DNA of 6,779 nt, taken from NCBI GenBank assembly GCA_949127925.1, contig CASBQX010000271.1:1-6779 (forward strand). Direction: 5' to 3'. This stretch comes from Synechococcales cyanobacterium PMM_0002. Lineage in GTDB: Bacteria; Cyanobacteriota; Cyanobacteriia; Elainellales; Elainellaceae. Within the stretch, counting starts at the first letter, position 1, and every line of letters begins with the position of its first letter. The notes below the pieces were generated by a model. It worked only from the letters and a program-made list of their open reading frames with translations. It had not been told where the DNA came from and made no database searches. The translations under genes and the position numbers were made by a program. Shown piece by piece: positions 1 to 4,774 of this stretch.

Positions 1-430
1 GCTCCAAAAAATGCAGCACCTCTGCCTCGGCAATCAGGCCAAAGTTAATCGCCAAACTCAGCTCATCTAGCACGACTAGAGAATACTTACCCTCAGCCAC
101 CACCGCTTGGGTATGGTGCCATAGGTCTAGCAACGCCGCCAGTTCAGACTCTTCTAGCTGTGGCGTATCAATGCAACGAGGCAGATTGCAGCGCAGCCAG
201 TCGAGATGTTGGCCTAACTGCACCGGATGCTCGTATCCTTGCCCAATGCCGCCTTTGAGGAATTGCACAATCAGCACCGGGGTGCCCTGCCCCGCAATCC
301 GCATGGCTTGGGCAATCACGTTGGTAAAAAAGCTGCGGTGGGAGCAGGTAAACACTTGCACTAACCCGTCAACCGTGTGAGGAAGCTGGCGGTTGATGTC
401 TACTAAAGGGGTTTCGAGTTGAGAAACCAT
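1..430 (-). CDS. CobO/BtuR-like P-loop fold protein with degenerate Walker A, 3' end cut by window
   Basis: This is the N-terminal 143 residues of a protein related to the corrinoid adenosyltransferases CobO/BtuR, which transfer adenosyl from ATP to cob(I)alamin-type corrinoids. Seen: the start of the core strand is VQVFT (residues 24-28), followed by CSHRSFFT (29-36) where BtuR/CobO carry the ATP loop GNGKGKTT. Next comes GTPVLIVQFLKGG (49-61), which matches the strongly conserved VQFxKG segment, and then a Walker B-like YSLVVLDEL (116-124). The ATP loop therefore lacks the glycines and the lysine, so ordinary P-loop ATP binding is doubtful and the true function is unknown. Cyanobacteria commonly carry such CobO-like proteins under vague 'P-loop NTPase' names (from memory). 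The family is about 200 residues, so roughly a quarter to a third lies beyond base 1. The start is ATG at 430, with no convincing ribosome binding site. It is on the same strand as the DUF2237 gene but 189 bp away, so it is probably transcribed separately. Confidence 0.86.
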   Translation of the reverse strand, partial: MVSQLETPLVDINRQLPHTVDGLVQVFTCSHRSFFTNVIAQAMRIAGQGTPVLIVQFLKGGIGQGYEHPVQLGQHLDWLRCNLPRCIDTPQLEESELAALLDLWHHTQAVVAEGKYSLVVLDELSLAINFGLIAEAEVLHFLE

Positions 431-619
431 AGCGTTAACCGGGTCGTAAAAGTGGAAACGGAGACGGCAAGTAATTGGGACGGGTAGTGTATTTTACCCA
501 ATTGCCCCTATATAGAAACACTATATATGCGATCGCGTCAAGGGACATCATGCCGACGACAAAACCCACCCTTGCCACCACCCTTCCCAAGACGCGATCG
601 CCCCTGAAATGAACCGAAC
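431..619. other. Intergenic region upstream of CobO-like gene
   Basis: This 189-bp gap lies between the DUF2237 stop and the CobO-like start, both on the minus strand, so it should contain the terminator of the former and the promoter of the latter. On the minus strand a possible -10 box TAAAAT is the complement of 491-496. It would give a leader of roughly 50 bases, but I could not pair it with a good -35 box. The gap also contains the 509-527 inverted repeat and two HIP1 copies. I see no open reading frame or RNA gene in it. Confidence 0.5.
509..527. repeat. AT-rich inverted repeat, possible operator or promoter element
   Basis: TATATAG (509-515) is followed by AAACA and then its exact reverse complement CTATATA (521-527). 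The 7-bp arms are perfect. The repeat lies about 80-100 bp upstream of the CobO-like start, just upstream of the possible -10 box at 491-496, where a regulator could bind. AT-only palindromes of this size also arise by chance, so the role is uncertain. Confidence 0.35.
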
Positions 620-631
620 TCAGGCGATCGC
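529..631. repeat. Cluster of three HIP1 octamers (GCGATCGC)
   Basis: HIP1 is the highly iterated palindrome of cyanobacterial genomes. Exact copies in this cluster start at 529, 594 and 624. The others in the window start at 755, 1691, 1782, 3036, 4222, 4578, 4862, 5100, 5900, 6568 and 6668, giving 14 in all, against about 0.1 expected by chance in this length. The first two copies extend into an 11-bp inverted pair: GCGATCGCGTC at 529-539 and GACGCGATCGC at 591-601. The copy at 624 encodes the C-terminal Ala-Ile-Ala of the DUF2237 protein. Confidence 0.9.
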
Positions 632-997
632 GTGCTGTTTCAGGTCATCCAGCGACACATACTCTAGCGCCGAAGCGTGGGTGGATTCCAGCACCACCAG
701 TGGAGCCACGCCATCGTCTAGGGCTTCCTTCCAGCGCGAGGCACACAGACACCAGCGATCGCCTGCCTTTAGCCCCAGAAACCCATAGGCTGGAACTGGC
801 GTAGACAAATCATTCCCTTGCGCCTGGGTGTAGATCAAAAACTCCTCCGTCATCTGGGCACACACCACATGGGCACCAGAATCCCCCGCCCCCGTGTTGC
901 ACATGCCATCGCGATAAAACCCGGTCATTGGCGACGTGCAGCAGGGTTGCAGCGTCCCGCCTAAAACATTGCTGGCCTGCGTTGTTGTCTGTGTCAT
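620..997 (-). CDS. DUF2237 family protein
   Basis: This complete 125-residue protein matches the DUF2237 family, whose function is unknown. The family signatures are easy to see: NVLGG (10-14), then PCCTSPMTGFYRDG (18-31), the CNTG turn (33-36), VCAQMTEEFL (45-54), GNDLSTP (61-67), the Cys-containing GDRWCLCASRW (79-89), and a C-terminal APLVVLESTHASALE (98-112). There are six cysteines (19, 20, 33, 46, 83, 85), most within these conserved blocks, which makes metal or thiol chemistry conceivable but unproven. No signal peptide or membrane segment is visible, so the protein is probably cytoplasmic. Length is typical for the family. The start is ATG at 997, supported by AGGAGA (complement of 1008-1013) ten bases upstream. 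It is divergent from the CIA30 gene and 189 bp upstream of the CobO-like gene on the same strand. Confidence 0.93.
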   Translation of the reverse strand: MTQTTTQASNVLGGTLQPCCTSPMTGFYRDGMCNTGAGDSGAHVVCAQMTEEFLIYTQAQGNDLSTPVPAYGFLGLKAGDRWCLCASRWKEALDDGVAPLVVLESTHASALEYVSLDDLKQHAIA

Positions 998-1007
998 AGC
1001 CCTTTTA

Positions 1008-1013
1008 TCTCCT
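1008..1013 (-). promoter_or_regulatory. Ribosome binding site of the DUF2237 gene
   Basis: On the minus strand this reads AGGAGA and lies ten bases before the ATG at 997. It supports that start codon. Confidence 0.7.
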
Positions 1014-1030
1014 AAATGCCCTTTACTACT

Positions 1031-1059
1031 AGTTTAGAGGTTAGGTTCTAAGATGTTGA
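1031..1059 (-). promoter_or_regulatory. Candidate sigma-70 type promoter for the DUF2237 gene
   Basis: On the minus strand TCAACA (complement of 1054-1059, 4 of 6 to TTGACA) is followed after 17 bases by TAAACT (complement of 1031-1036, 4 of 6 to TATAAT). Transcription would begin near 1024, giving a leader of about 26 bases that contains the AGGAGA site. The match is modest, and only the spacing and position make it credible. Confidence 0.3.
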
Positions 1060-1063
1060 CCTC

Positions 1064-1070
1064 AAGGAGG
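1064..1070 (+). promoter_or_regulatory. Perfect Shine-Dalgarno AAGGAGG in front of a short leader frame
   Basis: AAGGAGG on the plus strand is the strongest ribosome binding site in the window. It is 60 bases upstream of the CIA30 ATG (1131), too far to serve it directly. It lies seven bases before GTG 1078, an ideal spacing, and two bases before ATG 1073, which is too close. It could be chance, but it is the only good site in this leader. Confidence 0.45.
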
Positions 1071-1077
1071 ATATGCT

Positions 1078-1128
1078 GTGTCGTCTACAATTGAGATCAT
1101 GCTCTCACGCTATTTATTAGAGCCTTAA
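1078..1128 (+). CDS. Possible 16-residue leader peptide upstream of the CIA30 gene
   Basis: A GTG-started frame of 16 codons plus TAA encodes MSSTIEIMLSRYLLEP. Seen: it follows a perfect AAGGAGG at seven bases, and its TAA (1126-1128) is separated from the CIA30 ATG only by CC. The CIA30 start has no clear ribosome binding site, so ribosomes finishing this short frame could restart on the ATG (translational coupling). The frame differs from that of CIA30, so it is not an N-terminal extension. An overlapping ATG frame (1073-1120, 15 codons) is less well spaced. There is no comparative evidence that the peptide is real. The peptide shows no run of one amino acid, so classical attenuation is not indicated. 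Confidence 0.3.
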   Translation: MSSTIEIMLSRYLLEP

Positions 1129-1130
1129 CC

Positions 1131-1799
1131 ATGTCTCAACCCAACCGCCAATGGGATGCAGGACGGTTCCTTCAAACTCTCACCTATTTTGAAACGATTC
1201 CTGTCGTTAGCTGCTTAAAAAAAATGATATTTGGCTCGTCACCGTCGCCTGCACCGCAACCTCAAGCTGGCATCATTTTTGACTTTAGCCAGCCCAGTGC
1301 GGTGCTGGAGCAAACCTGGGGGGCGCTAGATGATGTGGTGATGGGGGGTGTGAGCGCGAGTTCGTTGCGACAGCAGCCCGATTCGGCGCTGTTTACGGGC
1401 TATGTGTCTACCGACAACTCGGGCGGGTTTGCGTCGGTGCGGACGCGCAATTTTGAGCCGCCGCTGGATGTGTCGGCCTATGGTGGGTTTGAGCTGCGGG
1501 TGAATGGTGACGGGCAGCGCTATAAGTTTTTGGTGCGCGATGAGGATTCGTGGGACAGTATGGCGTTTGCGTCGTCGTTTGATACGGTAGCGAATGAATG
1601 GATCACGGTGCGCCTGCCGTTTGCCGAACTGGTGCCCGTGTTTCGAGCCAAAACGGTGCCCAACAGCCGACCGCTGAATGCAGCACGGGTGCGATCGCTG
1701 CAATTAATGCTGAGTAAGTTTGAATATGACGGGGCGCTGAACCCCCGGTTTGCCGCAGGGGAATTTCGGCTGAATCTGGGGGCGATCGCCGTCTACTAA
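1131..1799 (+). CDS. CIA30 domain protein (complex I intermediate-associated protein 30 family)
   Basis: This 222-residue protein belongs to the CIA30 family, named after a mitochondrial complex I assembly factor. The fold is a galactose-binding-like beta sandwich. Seen: an N-terminal segment with WDAGRFLQTLTYF (8-20) and IPVVSCLKKM (23-32), a Ser/Pro-rich linker (about 35-46), then the CIA30 domain (about 48-222). The domain carries the hallmark WGALDDVVMGGVS (63-75), STDNSGGFASVR (93-104), the strand GGFELRVNGDGQRYKFLVRD (118-137) and the C-terminal GEFRLNLGAIAVY. In cyanobacteria a role in assembly of NDH-1 or another photosynthetic complex is often supposed, but this is inference. No signal peptide or convincing membrane helix is visible, although the hydrophobic stretch near 23-34 might touch a membrane. 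The start is ATG at 1131, with no good ribosome binding site directly upstream. The last codons include HIP1 sequence. Confidence 0.92.
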   Translation: MSQPNRQWDAGRFLQTLTYFETIPVVSCLKKMIFGSSPSPAPQPQAGIIFDFSQPSAVLEQTWGALDDVVMGGVSASSLRQQPDSALFTGYVSTDNSGGFASVRTRNFEPPLDVSAYGGFELRVNGDGQRYKFLVRDEDSWDSMAFASSFDTVANEWITVRLPFAELVPVFRAKTVPNSRPLNAARVRSLQLMLSKFEYDGALNPRFAAGEFRLNLGAIAVY

Positions 1800-1817
1800 C
1801 ACCCAATTCCCCCAGTA

Positions 1818-1840
1818 GGGACATAGCACTGCTATGTCCT
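1818..1840. repeat. Perfect palindromic hairpin in the convergent gap, candidate bidirectional terminator
   Basis: GGACATAGC (1819-1827), loop ACT, then the exact complement GCTATGTCC (1831-1839). G1818 and T1840 can add a G-U pair. It starts about 20 bases after the CIA30 stop and lies about 60 bases beyond the stop of the convergent Spx-like gene, so it could end both transcripts. There is no T-run on either side, which weakens a classical terminator call, though cyanobacterial terminators often lack one. The form GTAGGG-arm-loop-arm resembles palindromic intergenic repeats seen scattered in cyanobacterial genomes (from memory). Confidence 0.5.
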
Positions 1841-1862
1841 CACCGGGCAACTGCTATGTCCT
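1828..1862 (+). repeat. 13-bp direct repeat ACTGCTATGTCCT, two copies 22 bp apart
   Basis: ACTGCTATGTCCT occurs at 1828-1840 and again, identical, at 1850-1862. The first copy holds the right arm of the 1818-1840 hairpin, so the left arm could pair with either copy. The intervening bases are CACCGGGCA. It may be a partial duplication of a palindromic repeat element. Confidence 0.75.
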
Positions 1863-1899
1863 AAACTTTATGACTACGGCTATAATCCACGGTTCTAAC

Positions 1900-2256
1900 T
1901 TACAGCTCCAGCTTCTGCCGAATTACCGCTTCTGAGTCCCGAAACCCAACCAGCACAGCGGCTCCGTCTTTCACAAACAGGGGGCGCTTCAGCAACATGG
2001 CGTCATTGGCAAAGGCTTCCACCCATTGAGCATCGCTCCAGTCATCTTTTTGGCTGCCCAGGGCGCGATAGGACTGTCCAGAGGTATTGCGCATGGGTTT
2101 TGCCCCCAGAGCCTCTACCCAAGCTTGAACCACTTTTTTAGTAGGGGGATAGTCTTTGGTGTTGACAAACTCATACTCAACCCCGCGATTGTCGAGCCAG
2201 GTTAATGCTTTTTTGCATGTCCCACAATTGGGAATGCCATACACTTGAATTACCAT
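1900..2256 (-). CDS. Spx/ArsC-like family thioredoxin-fold protein
   Basis: This 118-residue protein is of the ArsC/Spx family, a thioredoxin-like fold. Seen: the N-terminal VYGIPNCGTCKKALTWLD (5-22) with CGTC at 11-14, a redox CxxC motif; VEYEFVNTKDYPPT (26-39); and LLKRPLFV (88-95), whose Arg91 aligns with the conserved Arg of the family. In Firmicutes, Spx binds the RNA polymerase alpha subunit and responds to disulfide stress. Many close relatives elsewhere (YffB type) have no proven role, so arsenate reduction, thiol reduction and transcriptional control all remain open. The CxxC favours a redox switch. The start is ATG at 2256, with GAGGA (complement of 2261-2265) only four bases upstream, which is a little close but usable. 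It is the last gene of a probable three-gene operon, 28 bp after the helicase stop. Its stop faces the CIA30 gene across a 100-bp gap. Confidence 0.92.
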   Translation of the reverse strand: MVIQVYGIPNCGTCKKALTWLDNRGVEYEFVNTKDYPPTKKVVQAWVEALGAKPMRNTSGQSYRALGSQKDDWSDAQWVEAFANDAMLLKRPLFVKDGAAVLVGFRDSEAVIRQKLEL

Positions 2257-2284
2257 TCATTCCTCATCAATATACCAATTGCAT

Positions 2285-4747
2285 TTACTGCTTTTCCCAT
2301 TGCTGTTTCATTCGCTCGACTCGCTCTAACAAGCTTTCATTCGACAGCCGCGAATTGAGCCGTTCTACTAATAACGGAAACGCGAAGGGAGACGGACGCT
2401 TAGTGACTTGCCAAACTAGGGTCAGTTGACGCAGGCGATCGAGGGTTTTGGCTAGCCGATGGGTTTCCAATTGCTCGTCTAACACCTCAGTTTCGGCTTG
2501 TTTTAATAATAAGTTATTGGGTTCATATTTTGAGAATACCTCAAAAATAAGAGACGAACTCACCTGCAACTGACTGACCGTTTTTTTGGCTGAGGGATAC
2601 CCTCTAAATACTAAGCCAGCAATTTGGGCAATGCTGCGAAATTTACGGGCGGTTAATTCCGAAAGATTGAGGCTGGCTTTGATGTCGTCGTAGAGCTGTT
2701 CTAGGCTAAAGAATTCTGGGGAAAATAGGTCTTTAAAGGGATACTCTTTGGGCGCTAAAATCTCAAAACCATAGTCGTTGACTGACACCGTGAAGGTGGC
2801 TGGCTTTTGTTTGGCAAACCGATAGCTCCACAAAAAGCCTAAGCCTTCATGCACAAATCGCCCTTCAAACGGGAACACATATAGATGCTGCCCTTCGCGG
2901 GTTTTGCAGATTTCTATTAATAATTGTTGGGAGGTGGGTAGCTGAGAAATGCGGTCTTGGGCAGCCAAAATGGGCAGCAGACAGGCGATTTCGGCGCTGA
3001 TTTCTGGGTGGGTGGGGCGTTGGCTTACCTGCGGAGCGATCGCATTGCCTGTCACATGATCCAGCTCATGCCGTAGATGGGTACTGAGCATATCTGAAAT
3101 GGCCAAGGTGCCGCCGCCCCACGTGGGGGTGACTGTGGACTTTTTGGTGCTGCTTTTAACATAGGCCACCATGTCTTTAAGCATGAAAAACTCCAATTGC
3201 CGCCCCGCAAAAAAGAAGACGTCGCCCTTTTTTAATTTTGAAACAAAGTTCTCTTCAACGGTGCCAATTTTTTTGCGATTCGTATATTGAATTTGTACGG
3301 CTTGGTTCGAGGTGATCGTGCCAATTCCCATCCGATGCATGCGGGCAATTTGGCTATCTGTGACTTTGTAAATGCCGTTTTCTAGCACTACTTTTTTGTA
3401 GCGTGGGTAAGCCGTCAAACACTTGCCACCTTGAGTAATAAATTCTAAAATCCAGGCGAATTCTGTATCAGTTAGGTTGGCATAGGCAACCGTTTGCCGT
3501 ACTTCTCCTAAAATGGCATCTGCCTGAAATCCACCGCCGCAGGCCAGGGTGATCAGATGCTGGATCAGCACATCATAGGGCTGATGGCGTGGGCGGCGGG
3601 TTTCCATATCACCTGCCATCAATCCTCTGCGAAAGGCAGAAATTTCCAGCAGTTCTAGGGCGTTGGTAGGCAGGAAGAAGATTTCAGAGGTGCCGTGGGG
3701 GACGTGGGCAGAGCGTCCGGCGCGTTGCAGTAGGCGAGCCAGGTTTTTGGCGCTGCCAATTTGGACGACGCGCTCGACGGGCTGAAAGTCTACGCCTAAG
3801 TCTAGCGAGGAGGTGCAGACAACCCACTTGGTCTGCCCGCTCTTCAGTCCCGCTTCGATCGCCTCTCGTTCGCTGGCTTCAATGGAGCCGTGGTGCAGGG
3901 CAATTTTTTTGGTGGCGTCGGGCATAGCATAGAGCAACGCCTGGTACCATTTTTCCGACTGGGCGCGGGTGTTGGTAAAAATTAGGGTCGAAATTTCGAT
4001 GTCTAGCGCTGTTACCAATTTCTCGTATAGCCGCAGACCCAGGTGCCCTGCCCAAGGAAAGGTATCAATTGAGTCGGGCAGGATGCTTTTAATGATGGTT
4101 TGGCGCTGGAGGTTGGATTGGATGATGACAGGTTCTGTGCCCAGCCCCACGGCAACTTGAGCCGCTTCAGAGATATTGCCGAGGGTGGCGGAGATCGCCC
4201 AGGTGCGCAGGGTAGGGCGCAGCGATCGCACATGAGCTAAACACAGCTCTACCTGGGTGCCCCGTTTGGAGCTAAGCAGTTCGTGCCATTCGTCTAAAAT
4301 TACACTTTGCAATGAGCCGAACAGGTCTTTGGCATTTGGACTAGACAGCATCACCGCCAGCGTTTCGGGTGTGGTGATCAAAATTTCTGGCATGTTTTTT
4401 AGCTGCCGGGTTTTGCGGGCGCTGCTAGTATCGCCGGTGCGAGATTCGACCCGCAGGTTCCAGCCCATGTCGTCGATGGGGCGGCGGACGGAGAGTTCAA
4501 TGTCTCGCGATAGGGCGCGCAATGGGGTGATGTAGAGCAGTTGCAGCCCTGGTTGCGGAGGCGTGTGGAGATGTTCGGCGATCGCCCCCATGACTGCCGC
4601 GTAGGTTTTACCCGAACCCGTCGGCACCTGAACTAAGCCGCTGCGGTGGGCTAGATAGGCGTTCCAGGTGCTGAGCTGAAAGGGTAACGGCTGCCAACCC
4701 TGCTGCGTGAACCAGGTGAGAATGGGAGCAAGGCGGGGATCACTCAC
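2285..4747 (-). CDS. Lhr-type DEXH-box DNA helicase, 'ligase-associated' family
   Basis: This 820-residue superfamily 2 helicase uses ATP hydrolysis to move along and open DNA and is presumed to act in DNA repair. Helicase motifs in order: Walker A PTGSGKT (42-48), Ia TPLRAL (74-79), Ib TTPETL (125-130), Walker B DEWH (152-155), motif III SATLGN (186-191), IV FTNTR (256-260), V TSSLDLGVDF (311-320) and VI QRAGR (340-344). All are intact. The second half is the Lhr-core type winged-helix and beta-rich region, with RMGIGTI, GDVFFFAGRQLEF, FPFEGRFVHEGL and VNDYGFEIL. Length and these C-terminal blocks fit the family called ligase-associated DNA damage response DEXH helicase. In other bacteria that family sits beside an ATP-dependent DNA ligase and a metallo-beta-lactamase exonuclease, and neither is in this window. 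The start is GTG at 4747. No ATG, GTG or TTG lies in frame between it and the cyclase stop 27 bp upstream, and no ribosome binding site is visible, so expression may depend on coupling to the cyclase. Confidence 0.95.
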   Translation of the reverse strand: MSDPRLAPILTWFTQQGWQPLPFQLSTWNAYLAHRSGLVQVPTGSGKTYAAVMGAIAEHLHTPPQPGLQLLYITPLRALSRDIELSVRRPIDDMGWNLRVESRTGDTSSARKTRQLKNMPEILITTPETLAVMLSSPNAKDLFGSLQSVILDEWHELLSSKRGTQVELCLAHVRSLRPTLRTWAISATLGNISEAAQVAVGLGTEPVIIQSNLQRQTIIKSILPDSIDTFPWAGHLGLRLYEKLVTALDIEISTLIFTNTRAQSEKWYQALLYAMPDATKKIALHHGSIEASEREAIEAGLKSGQTKWVVCTSSLDLGVDFQPVERVVQIGSAKNLARLLQRAGRSAHVPHGTSEIFFLPTNALELLEISAFRRGLMAGDMETRRPRHQPYDVLIQHLITLACGGGFQADAILGEVRQTVAYANLTDTEFAWILEFITQGGKCLTAYPRYKKVVLENGIYKVTDSQIARMHRMGIGTITSNQAVQIQYTNRKKIGTVEENFVSKLKKGDVFFFAGRQLEFFMLKDMVAYVKSSTKKSTVTPTWGGGTLAISDMLSTHLRHELDHVTGNAIAPQVSQRPTHPEISAEIACLLPILAAQDRISQLPTSQQLLIEICKTREGQHLYVFPFEGRFVHEGLGFLWSYRFAKQKPATFTVSVNDYGFEILAPKEYPFKDLFSPEFFSLEQLYDDIKASLNLSELTARKFRSIAQIAGLVFRGYPSAKKTVSQLQVSSSLIFEVFSKYEPNNLLLKQAETEVLDEQLETHRLAKTLDRLRQLTLVWQVTKRPSPFAFPLLVERLNSRLSNESLLERVERMKQQWEKQ

Positions 4748-4774
4748 AATACTATCTGCGACTCGAGCACTAAA

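Noticed and set aside
171..380. Plus-strand 69-codon open frame
   Set aside because: It lies antisense within the CobO-like gene, whose minus-strand frame shows clear family motifs. The plus frame has no recognisable protein features.
1326..1703. Minus-strand 125-codon frame rich in His and Arg
   Set aside because: It is antisense to the CIA30 domain. The composition is what the GC-rich codons of that gene give on the other strand, and there is no ribosome site.
1603..1824. Minus-strand 73-codon frame spanning the end of the CIA30 gene
   Set aside because: It overlaps the CIA30 coding end and the hairpin, and shows no family resemblance. It is a shadow frame.
2205..2429. Plus-strand 74-codon frame across the Spx-helicase junction
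   Set aside because: It is antisense to the ends of two well-supported genes, with no motif or ribosome site.
3969..4535. Several 63-92 codon frames on both strands inside the helicase
   Set aside because: All lie within the region coding for helicase motifs Ib to IV, which are intact in the main frame.
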